A stretch of 64,000 nucleotides of DNA from Candidatus Woesearchaeota archaeon (GTDB lineage: Archaea; Nanobdellota; Nanobdellia; Woesearchaeales; ARS49). Of this stretch, positions 53,927 through 61,272 are shown one piece after another (within the stretch, counting starts at the first letter, position 1; each line of letters starts with the position of its first letter). The translations under genes were made by a program, and so were the position numbers. The stretch lies in the NCBI GenBank assembly GCA_030750765.1, contig JASMHM010000001.1:96541-160540 (forward strand). Reading direction: 5' to 3'. Below the pieces are notes generated by a model. The model saw nothing but the letters and a program-made list of their open reading frames with translations, was not told where the DNA came from and did no database searches.

Positions 53927-54948
53927 ACTCACTAAAAAACAGGATTCCAAAGGCTAGCTTCGAGGATGCAAAAACTAAGGCCAAAAGAGTTTTTGCGGAC
54001 ACTCGAGATGTTGGCAATCGCGTGCTTTCCATAAATAAAGACTATGTTATGCTATACATCCCAGATTTTTCGAGATTCATGATTGATATGAATACGGACA
54101 TCATCCAAAATTCTTCAGCAGACTATAGCCCAGATCGTCCGATTGTTTGTCAAGAAGTAGAACACGGAATTATCGCGGTCGATATTACTACTGCCATTAG
54201 TGACTACGTCATCGTTCAAGGGCTAGAATCTCCCGAATTCTTCCCAACAATAATGCGAAGAGAGAGGTCTCGTAGGCTAGCCGTGGAGAAACATTATAAG
54301 CGGGCACAGCACAGAAGAACGCCTGACAATCTAGAACAGATGTATCAGTCATTTATTATGTATAATCGCATGCGATTTGACGATATCGTTCCACACTGGC
54401 ATTTGGAGAGGCTTTTGAAATCATCTAAAGTAGATGCGCATACCTTTTTTGATCTTATCACTCCACCACAACAAACCGAAAATTACATCCTTGCAATAAA
54501 GAACGGAATGGATGATCTGGCAATAAGTCAAGCAGCAGGCATGCCAATGGAGGGAAAAATACGAAAGTTCATTCGTGATACTGGTTTTTTGTCTATCACC
54601 GACTTAGAGGAAGGAAGATACGAACAGCCCGAGTTCATAAAATCAGAACTAGCGAAAAGAGGAAAGAGATACGCAAGAGAGGTTTTTGAAGAAAGACAAG
54701 AAAGTTATCTAAAGAGGCGAATCAATCTCCACGAATATTGTGAGAGTAGGCACGCACTTGTCAATGCACCCAAAACATCTGCAGCGCGTAGACGAAGACG
54801 GGAATTACTTGAATTCATCAGATTAGCCTCGGACTTTAATGAGAGAAACCGAGTTTACCGATCTCACCTACTACGACTTTTCAGGACCCACTACCAACAA
54901 AACGCCAAAGATTGTCGGAACCTCCCTCGCCAGGAGGCATACGCGTGA
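53923..54948 (+). CDS. unrecognised protein in the radical SAM operon
   Basis: A 341-aa protein of unknown family, coupled by 4-bp overlaps to the genes on both sides. The N-terminal 100 residues look alpha/beta. The rest is mainly helical, basic and Glu/Arg-rich. The segments VPHWHLERLLKSS, ITPPQQTENYILAI and GFLSITDLEEGRYEQPEF faintly recall the middle part of PEP-utilising (PEP synthase-like) enzymes, but the swivelling His domain is absent. I treat that likeness as weak. Confidence 0.75.
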   Translation: MNSLKNRIPKASFEDAKTKAKRVFADTRDVGNRVLSINKDYVMLYIPDFSRFMIDMNTDIIQNSSADYSPDRPIVCQEVEHGIIAVDITTAISDYVIVQGLESPEFFPTIMRRERSRRLAVEKHYKRAQHRRTPDNLEQMYQSFIMYNRMRFDDIVPHWHLERLLKSSKVDAHTFFDLITPPQQTENYILAIKNGMDDLAISQAAGMPMEGKIRKFIRDTGFLSITDLEEGRYEQPEFIKSELAKRGKRYAREVFEERQESYLKRRINLHEYCESRHALVNAPKTSAARRRRRELLEFIRLASDFNERNRVYRSHLLRLFRTHYQQNAKDCRNLPRQEAYA

Positions 54949-55907
54949 TAAATGTTTATTATGCATTTGATCCCATGCAATTACTGTACCTTGGCGAAGG
55001 AATGCTCATCACCCCCGAACCTTACACACAAAAAGCGTTCGTTGATACTGCAAGAGCACTTAATCGCAATCTACAATGCGTTACTGATCATGAACTTGAA
55101 GATGTAGCACACGAAACTGTGAATTTCTTCCCAGGAAGTTTAGCAAGAAACGCAGTGAGGGAATATCTTGATCTTCTTCAACCCCGACTTTATGGAAGCG
55201 ATGTAGACCCTTCAATTATCATGAACACTTTTGAGAGCTGGTTTGGCAAAGTAAGAACGTTTGAACAGCTCAATCAGCACTTATCCGATCTAACCCAGCA
55301 CGTTAGGGGAGTGTGTACTACCGAAGGCCTCCGGCAAAACCCCCCAGAACCACCATTCATGATAAAAGCAGCATATGGTTGCGGAGGCACAGGTAACCGT
55401 ATAGTGCAGTCCTTACATGAATTAAACACCTTTCTAGAATTTGTGGAAGCAGGAGGGAGTACTCTAGAAATAGAGGATCATGAACAGTACGTAATAGAAG
55501 CCATACTTCCGGTAGTGAGAAGTCCAGCTAGCTCGCTTTTTGTCAGAGATGATTCGATCGAAAACCTAGGAGTATGGGACCAGACCATTGTTAAAGGGCG
55601 TTACAATGGAGCAACATGTCCGTCTGAAACCAAACATCTAGAAAGGCTTATGGAGGCCAAGGCACACATTGGCAAGCTTCTCCAAGAAGAGGGATATCGC
55701 GGACCGGCAAATGTGGACTTCATGGAAACGGATGAGAATGTCTACGTTTCTGAAATCAACCTGAGATATGGCTACAGCCATTGCATGGCTGCCTACGCTA
55801 AAGAGAAAAAAATAGAAAGATGGAGCATTATAGCCCATAACGATAAACTTAATAAGTGCCAAGAGTATACGCTAGACAGGAAGCATGTAGTGTGCTGGGA
55901 GAAATAA
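54945..55907 (+). CDS. ATP-grasp ligase
   Basis: A 320-aa ATP-grasp protein from a GTG start. AGGAGG at 54932-54937 is the best ribosome-binding site in the cluster and fixes this start 8 bp away; GTG overlaps the preceding TGA. Motifs: the glycine-rich lid PFMIKAAYGCGGTGNRIV, the QYVIEAILP strand, and the metal-binding end GPANVDFMETDENVYVSEINLRYGYSH (Asp, Glu, Asn, Arg). The family joins a carboxylate to an amine or thiol through acyl phosphate, for example in peptide natural-product pathways. Confidence 0.9.
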   Translation: MINVYYAFDPMQLLYLGEGMLITPEPYTQKAFVDTARALNRNLQCVTDHELEDVAHETVNFFPGSLARNAVREYLDLLQPRLYGSDVDPSIIMNTFESWFGKVRTFEQLNQHLSDLTQHVRGVCTTEGLRQNPPEPPFMIKAAYGCGGTGNRIVQSLHELNTFLEFVEAGGSTLEIEDHEQYVIEAILPVVRSPASSLFVRDDSIENLGVWDQTIVKGRYNGATCPSETKHLERLMEAKAHIGKLLQEEGYRGPANVDFMETDENVYVSEINLRYGYSHCMAAYAKEKKIERWSIIAHNDKLNKCQEYTLDRKHVVCWEK

Positions 55908-55909
55908 CA

Positions 55910-56137
55910 ATGAAATATGTGCAAACGGATACAGTACCGCCAGTTCCTATCGTAGAGCCTGATTCTGCAGAAGCAAGAGTTATGAAACTATTAGGCGTTT
56001 TTGCCGCGGATAACCGAATGGAAATGGGCTTTAAAAGCGCATCTTTCTGGAGACAACACGTAGTACCAGAAGACTACGACGTCTTTGAAGGAGACATTGA
56101 CCGCAGATATGCGGCTTGCGTTGCAAGCAGCCCATGA
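55910..56137 (+). CDS. small protein, possible precursor or adaptor
   Basis: A 75-aa protein from the ATG at 55910, two bases after the ATP-grasp stop, with GGGAG upstream. The N-terminal half is Pro/Val-rich (TVPPVPIVEPDS); the second half is more ordered (MKLLGVFAADNRMEMGFKSAS) and ends RRYAACVASSP. It overlaps the peptidase gene by 4 bp. Size and position fit a substrate peptide for the radical SAM, ATP-grasp and peptidase enzymes, or a binding adaptor. No core-like repeat proves this. Confidence 0.7.
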   Translation: MKYVQTDTVPPVPIVEPDSAEARVMKLLGVFAADNRMEMGFKSASFWRQHVVPEDYDVFEGDIDRRYAACVASSP

Positions 56138-56814
56138 GCACCTGGTCTACCAAGAACTACCGCGTTGAATCAGCCGATACTAGCGTACATTTTCAAGAAT
56201 GCATATCGAACGCATACGCTAGAAACGTTGAGTATTTTGAGAAAGATATACCTTTCTTTTCGATCGTGGTGGAAGAGCCCCCCGTCACTGCAGAAAACGC
56301 AAATAGTTGGCTAATAGGCACGCCAGGCTACGGAAGCAGCCCGCTCACTGTCAAAGGCCCCCGATTCCTGGAAAAAACGCGAAAATACATTCTTAAAGAT
56401 TTTGAAAACTTGGTAACACATGAAATGTGCCACAGGTTTCAACTCGCACATTTTGATTTTACCACGCCTTGCTGGTTGTATGAAGGCATGGCAGGCCACG
56501 TGGGAGAGCAAACGCCTGCAGATAGATACTGGTGGGTGCTCGAACGAGGCATTAATGAACTTGCCGAGTTGCATCGACCGGCCCAATTTTATGCTCTAGG
56601 CGACTACATTGGAGCCTTTTCGATAGCTTACGTTTTGCATACGCTCAGCGATAAAAAAACAATAATGAAATTCATGAGTCAGAGTACTCGGGCTGACGAT
56701 TTCGAAGAATCCAGCAAGACATTCGAGAACGTGTTTTCGTTCAGTATAGACTCCTTATGTGAACGCTGGCTTTCCTATCTTGAATCATCTCGACCCGAAC
56801 GTTCAAAAACATAA
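56134..56814 (+). CDS. HExxH zinc metallopeptidase (gluzincin-like)
   Basis: A 226-aa protein. The zinc motif is VTHEMCHRFQLAHF (HEMCH), followed 19 residues after the second His by CWLYEGMAGHVGEQ, giving the third ligand Glu and the E-G-M-A turn of gluzincins (MA clan). There is no signal peptide, so it acts in the cytoplasm. In a peptide-modifying cluster it could remove a leader. It is the fifth gene of the operon. The end overlaps the convergent radical SAM gene by 40 bp. Confidence 0.88.
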   Translation: MSTWSTKNYRVESADTSVHFQECISNAYARNVEYFEKDIPFFSIVVEEPPVTAENANSWLIGTPGYGSSPLTVKGPRFLEKTRKYILKDFENLVTHEMCHRFQLAHFDFTTPCWLYEGMAGHVGEQTPADRYWWVLERGINELAELHRPAQFYALGDYIGAFSIAYVLHTLSDKKTIMKFMSQSTRADDFEESSKTFENVFSFSIDSLCERWLSYLESSRPERSKT

Positions 56815-58253
56815 AAGAAGTCTTCGGGAGCATCATGCGTTGATACTTCTGAGACAACATCCGCACGCTCACACACCTCCAGCAAATCAAGAACTCCTTG
56901 CCTGACGCTTCCATACTCAAAATTCTGCTGCAGCGCCCGAGAGGTGAGTAAGTTCATGAAATGGTAGAGCACGCCCGTCCGTCGGTCTGTAAATCGGTAT
57001 CCTGCGATATCCTCTCGAGTATCCAAAATTCCTTTTGCCTCCCATTGATTAATAAAACGTGTTCCCTTATACGGTACCACCCTCTCAGAAAGATTTGACA
57101 GGAAAAACTTGGTGTGGTACACACTCACATCTGAGACGTGTCTAAGATACGCAAGAATGTTTTCCTTTGCGTCGTTAAAGGGTAACTCGGCATGGAAGGG
57201 CAGCATAAATAGCGAATAACTGTGTCCAGACTGCTGTAATAACCTGATAGCCTCCAGATTGGTTTCCACTGTAAGCTCTTTATCATAAAAGTCAAGCAAA
57301 GGTTGATGTAGTGCCTCTATACCTAAGGAAATCGATAACCCGTCCTTAGATCCTTGAAGATCCTCAACAAGAGACGAATCTTTAGCAGCTAGTTTTGCAA
57401 ATATTTCTGAAGCGTGAGGATATTCACTCATAAACTTCACATACTGATCTGCCCGGCCCTCCAACGCCATCTTAAAGCGATCCCTACCCTCAACAGAATT
57501 CGCAACATACGATAGTATGCTCAAAGCGCGCGCTCTATCGTCGCTGGAAAAACCAAAAAACTGTTCATCATTAATACGGAAACACTCAAGATCCTCATCC
57601 GCAAATAACGCGTCCAACTCGACAGCAAGGTTTTCCATGCTGCGAGAACGATACCGTCTACCATAGAGCTGTTTAGCTGAACAATAACCACAGTCAAAGA
57701 CACAACCTCTTGATGCAACCACCGCAGCCACAGAATATTTCTGGCGGGAATTGCTAGAAGGAAAAATATCCCTTCTAGGCGGTCGCAGACTGTTAAGATC
57801 CGGTTCAATGTTGATAGCGCTTAGCTCACCCTCTAAACCCTTGATTATTGGTGGCGATCCTCCCGAATCAAGAGCGTTCACTAACGCGTTGAAGGGACGT
57901 TCTCCCTCACCTCTAATAACAAAGTCCGCGAAATCAATCGCAGAAGGAGCTAGAGTTGGAAGATAACCACCCGCAACTATCGTTGCGTTATCCCGAGCCG
58001 CACGTGCAACTTCCCTTGCAGCATCAATAGTTTCTTCCAGAACACTGATACCTACAACATCTATCTCATTTTCTTGTAACGTTCTCAAGAGTTCTTGCTG
58101 TGTGGCTTGCGCACCAAGAACGTTACCCAAAAAATTCATGTCAAGACCGAACACGTTATGTTTTTCGTCCAAATTACCCGCGAGGTAAGACAAGCCTAAT
58201 GGCGCAAACCGGGATGGAAAAGTCGCGTGAGGTTGTACTAACAAAACATTCAT
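56775..58253 (-). CDS. B12-binding-type radical SAM protein
   Basis: A 492-aa protein. The N-terminal about 130 residues are a cobalamin-binding-type fold (MNVLLVQPHATFPSRFAPLGLSYLA ... IDVVGISVLEET ... ATIVAGGYLPTL ... FVIRGEGE); the usual DxHxxG motif is not obvious, so cobalamin binding is uncertain. The radical SAM cluster is SRGCVFDCGYCSAKQLYG near 195. A C-terminal region of about 150 residues follows. B12-type radical SAM enzymes often methylate or rearrange. It overlaps the upstream HemW-like gene by 4 bp. Confidence 0.9.
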   Translation of the reverse strand: MNVLLVQPHATFPSRFAPLGLSYLAGNLDEKHNVFGLDMNFLGNVLGAQATQQELLRTLQENEIDVVGISVLEETIDAAREVARAARDNATIVAGGYLPTLAPSAIDFADFVIRGEGERPFNALVNALDSGGSPPIIKGLEGELSAINIEPDLNSLRPPRRDIFPSSNSRQKYSVAAVVASRGCVFDCGYCSAKQLYGRRYRSRSMENLAVELDALFADEDLECFRINDEQFFGFSSDDRARALSILSYVANSVEGRDRFKMALEGRADQYVKFMSEYPHASEIFAKLAAKDSSLVEDLQGSKDGLSISLGIEALHQPLLDFYDKELTVETNLEAIRLLQQSGHSYSLFMLPFHAELPFNDAKENILAYLRHVSDVSVYHTKFFLSNLSERVVPYKGTRFINQWEAKGILDTREDIAGYRFTDRRTGVLYHFMNLLTSRALQQNFEYGSVRQGVLDLLEVCERADVVSEVSTHDAPEDFFYVFERSGRDDSR

Positions 58254-59350
58254 GATGCGACCTCCTGATAAAAGAGTTGTAGTCCTGCGCTAGAATCTTC
58301 GGGGTTGATAACTAGCGTATCTCCTCGCTCCACTAAAGCACCGTTCTCCAACAAGGAAGAGATTACGCGAAGTACGCTCGGATCCTCCTCAAATTCTTGC
58401 AGTCTCCTCTTGTTAATCATGCCATCCCTAAGCATTCCTAATCGAAAAAAAGGCTCTTGGCACTGCACAAGCGGTAACGATACTATCTCAGGATTATCTG
58501 GGTCAAAGGAGACGGCGGATTGAATATTGGTTGAGAGGCTTTGATCCAAAAGGGACGTGGCGCCTGCTCCAACCCCAAAAATATTATCTCGCAAGGCAAA
58601 AAAGTCTCTCTGGTACGGGCCTGGGTTTCCTCGACTATAAGTCTCCAGCAAGTAGGGGTCATAATCCGAAGACACTAGTAAGTCAACAGCATCTGCGTAC
58701 ATTCGTGAACATTCTTCTAGCGTAGGGATAGGTACGCCCCCCAACCGCTGCAGGAGGGATTGACCCTTAGGAAAGTTCGTCTTCCATCGGTTTAAGGTAA
58801 CGCTATCCGCATCAGGGCAAAAGGCCTCCACATCCCGCATGAAGCTTTCACTTGATTGCCCTAGGAGTCCGTATATTAAGTCTACATTTACGTGCTCGAA
58901 ACGGCGAAGGTTATCAAACGCCCTCATACTTTGAGAAGCACTTCCTTTGCGACCCATATGATGCAAAACATCTTCCTCTAATGTTTGGACACCAAGGCTG
59001 ATTGAATTAAAGCCCAAGTCATCTAGAATCCTGATTTTCTCATTAGTTGCCGCTTGTGGAGAAGTTTCGATGGTTAGAGTAACATCATCAGAAAGAGTCA
59101 ATTCACCGATAGCATGCATTATCACAGAAAGGTCGGCAGGAGCAAGTAATGTGGGCGTTCCCCCACCTATGTACACGGAAGTTATCAGGTCCGACGGAGT
59201 TTTCCGAATTTGACGGGCTACTTTCGGCACATATTTCTCTACCTCAGAAGAATACTCAACAATATGTGGAATGTTACAATAATCGCATTCGCTAGCACAA
59301 AAAGGAATGTGCACGTACAAGTTTATACCTTCCTGAGTCTCCCAGGCCAT
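58250..59350 (-). CDS. HemW-like radical SAM protein
   Basis: A 366-aa HemW/HemN-type radical SAM protein. The motif is YVHIPFCASECDYC (Cys18, Cys22, Cys25), followed by SVYIGGGTPTLL, TIETSP and NSISLGVQTLEEDVL, all typical. The fourth Cys common to HemN (CxxxCxxCxC) is absent: CNIP here has Asn. It is followed by a winged-helix-like end. Heme chaperone, methyltransferase and other roles occur in the family. The start at 59350 is about 25 bp after a CTTTAAGAG box. It leads the two-gene operon. Confidence 0.9.
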   Translation of the reverse strand: MAWETQEGINLYVHIPFCASECDYCNIPHIVEYSSEVEKYVPKVARQIRKTPSDLITSVYIGGGTPTLLAPADLSVIMHAIGELTLSDDVTLTIETSPQAATNEKIRILDDLGFNSISLGVQTLEEDVLHHMGRKGSASQSMRAFDNLRRFEHVNVDLIYGLLGQSSESFMRDVEAFCPDADSVTLNRWKTNFPKGQSLLQRLGGVPIPTLEECSRMYADAVDLLVSSDYDPYLLETYSRGNPGPYQRDFFALRDNIFGVGAGATSLLDQSLSTNIQSAVSFDPDNPEIVSLPLVQCQEPFFRLGMLRDGMINKRRLQEFEEDPSVLRVISSLLENGALVERGDTLVINPEDSSAGLQLFYQEVAS

Positions 59351-59423
59351 GCACCAAAAAGGCATTCAAGACTCTTAAAGGTTAGCACACTTCGCCACAG
59401 ACATCAAACAAACACCCAAAGGG

Positions 59424-59828
59424 TTAATCACGCAACCTTTCCCGCACCTTTTCCACTATGTCTTCGCTTAGCTCTTCTGACTCCACTCCGCTACCAAAAG
59501 TCTTGTCCTCGAACGTTTTGCCTGCAAACTCTCGTTTTTCTTTGTATCTAGGTATCAAGTTCACATGTAGGTGTGGGTTAGAATTTCCTAGTTGGGTCAC
59601 GTTGAACCAGTCCGGCTTCCAGAGCTTGTCTAGTGCTCCTCGCACGTCTTTTATCACTTGTTTAAGCTCTGCCAGTTCTTCCTCGGTTAGCTCATCAAAA
59701 AAGCTAACGTGTCTTTTCAGCATCGCATGCGTCCATCCTAGGGGCGTTTGTGCTGCTGCAGAAAGCTTCCAGTATTTGTATTCCTTGATAATCCTTGGAC
59801 TGTTGAAATCGCAGAGTTCGCATTCCAT
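59424..59828 (-). CDS. HIT-family protein with altered histidine triad
   Basis: A 134-aa HIT-like protein. The N-terminus has CELCDF (a Cys pair as in zinc-binding HIT proteins). The triad region is GNSNPHLHVNLIPRYKE, where HxHxH reads H-L-H-V-N; the first two His remain and the third is Asn. The family hydrolyses or transfers nucleotides (dinucleoside polyphosphates, AMP-amino acid adducts). The start at 59828 gives the family's usual N-terminus. Its 3' end is duplicated at 52479, flanking the radical SAM cluster. Confidence 0.85.
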   Translation of the reverse strand: MECELCDFNSPRIIKEYKYWKLSAAAQTPLGWTHAMLKRHVSFFDELTEEELAELKQVIKDVRGALDKLWKPDWFNVTQLGNSNPHLHVNLIPRYKEKREFAGKTFEDKTFGSGVESEELSEDIVEKVRERLRD

Positions 59829-59907
59829 GCTTGATCTTTGTTGATGAGATATAAAAATGTTGGGCATGCGAAGCAAATACCAACCGCACATACTATATCA
59901 CTCAATG

Positions 59908-60753
59908 TTAGGATTTGTTCTCTTGGCCATTCCCTTTTGCAATCTTCTTCTCTTCCTTCTTCACTCGTCTCTCAAGCTTCTTAATATCTTGTTCAGGAGG
60001 CAAGGCTTCTGGTTTGATACCTCTTTGAATGAGGAGTTCTCGGATATCTACGTTATTGTGTACGTGCTCTGAGCTGATTTTGCCTTCACCTTCCAAATTT
60101 TTCTTTTTTACATTAAAATTGGTGATCTCAGTTGCTAGGTTCTTTGCCGTAATTGTTATAGTTGGAAGGAAATCGGCCATGGGCCTGTTTTTTGGGACTC
60201 CTAGTTTTTTCTTCATATGGAGTGTTGTCTTCCCTCCAAACAAAGCCACATCCCCTTTGCTCCTGATTCTTGCAAATCCCTGCTGGTCTACACCCCGTTC
60301 ATAGATAAGTTTAGAAAATTCTATTTCTGAGGCAGTTAGTTTTTTACGCGCTTCCAATCGTTCCACAAAGGCTATTCTTTCCTCGATTAATTCTTGCTTT
60401 CGTGTCTGGACCGCAAAATAACTTTGAGCAAAAGCGATCTCTTCTTTCCTAGGATCCCCATTCTGTGCTACTAAGTAACAGGCATACCTAGTAAGAACAT
60501 AGTCATCAATTTCTCTCTCAGCACCTGATCCCAGATCAACCATTTTCCTGACCTCAGGAAAATGGTCTGCACTAGCATAACCAGAATTCTTGCAAGCTTC
60601 CTCAGCCTTCTGTATGACTTTGAGGAAATTTTCCCACTTCAAATACCCTAAAAGGTTCTGCAAATCTCTTGCAAACCAGAATTCAATGCTCTCCTTTTGG
60701 TACGCGTAATCTTCAAAAGTTTTTCTGAGCTTTGCAATTACTTCTTTTTTCAT
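59908..60753 (-). CDS. DinD-like damage-inducible protein
   Basis: A 281-aa protein of the DinD family: FEDYAYQKESIEFWFARDLQNLLGYLKWENF at the start, VDLGSGAEREIDDYVLTRYACYLVAQNGDPRKEEIAFAQSYFA, and IYERGVDQQGFARIRSKGDVALFGGKTT. DinD proteins in bacteria are induced by DNA damage and inhibit RecA; they are often carried by mobile elements. The C-terminal 40 residues are charged. A bacterial-type gene next to a Fic gene and a tRNA-like fragment suggests an accessory island. Confidence 0.88.
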   Translation of the reverse strand: MKKEVIAKLRKTFEDYAYQKESIEFWFARDLQNLLGYLKWENFLKVIQKAEEACKNSGYASADHFPEVRKMVDLGSGAEREIDDYVLTRYACYLVAQNGDPRKEEIAFAQSYFAVQTRKQELIEERIAFVERLEARKKLTASEIEFSKLIYERGVDQQGFARIRSKGDVALFGGKTTLHMKKKLGVPKNRPMADFLPTITITAKNLATEITNFNVKKKNLEGEGKISSEHVHNNVDIRELLIQRGIKPEALPPEQDIKKLERRVKKEEKKIAKGNGQENKS

Positions 60754-61272
60754 CTCACTGCCCCGATTCCTTCAAACATTTATTCATTCTCTCTTTCTTT
60801 TACATCACGAGTCATCTTCAACCTTCACACGAATAAGTTCAGTCCCTTATCTTTCATCAAGTGTAAATGTTACTTCCTAATAAACCCTACGCGCGCATGT
60901 CCAGTGTCCAGTGGCTTTAGACGACAAATCGCATGAATAATCCAATGGGCAAAACTAAACCAAAGCCATGTGCTGGTTCCCTAAGCAGGTTCGATTCCTG
61001 CGCCTGGCGAGCAATCGCCAGAAGGACTTTTTGAAATTTGAAAAGCCGTCCAAGTCATAAAGATCCACGCCAGAGCCTGCACGCACCCAGATCACACGAA
61101 GCCCGCACAATAACGCCCATTTGACGCCATTTTTCCGCAATTTACGGATTTTTGATGCCAAATAACCCAACACCACCAAAAAGATAATACAAATAGCACG
61201 TTTTGTCCGTTAAAAACGGAAATTAAGTGCTAAAAAGAAGGCTTTATATATTAGGACTGCTTAGACAAAGCC
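60754..61272. other. intergenic stretch with a tRNA-like fragment and hairpins
   Basis: No convincing gene. It contains a tandem GTCCAGT-GTCCAGT at about 60899-60912, the tRNA-like T-arm fragment at 60986-61010, the hairpin CTGGCGA-GCAA-TCGCCAG at 61004-61021, and then CTTTTTG, which could end a short transcript. A 74-aa minus frame reads across this and is rejected. The final 40 bp carry the Fic promoter (GGCTTTATATATTAGG). Confidence 0.6.
60985..61010 (+). other. tRNA 3'-end-like fragment
   Basis: GCAGG-TTCGATT-CCTGC is a perfect T-arm with a consensus T-loop, followed by GCCTGGC, which would be the 3' strand of an acceptor stem. No matching 5' acceptor (GCCAGGC) or normal anticodon arm was found upstream, so a whole tRNA is not present. 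It may be the 3' end of a tRNA gene copied as an attachment site, or part of a split tRNA. Confidence 0.45.

Noticed and set aside
60955-61179. 74-residue minus-strand frame across the tRNA-like fragment
   Set aside because: Its end (RRRNRTCL) is the read-through of the T-arm on the opposite strand, and no promoter or family supports it; a decayed gene cannot be excluded.
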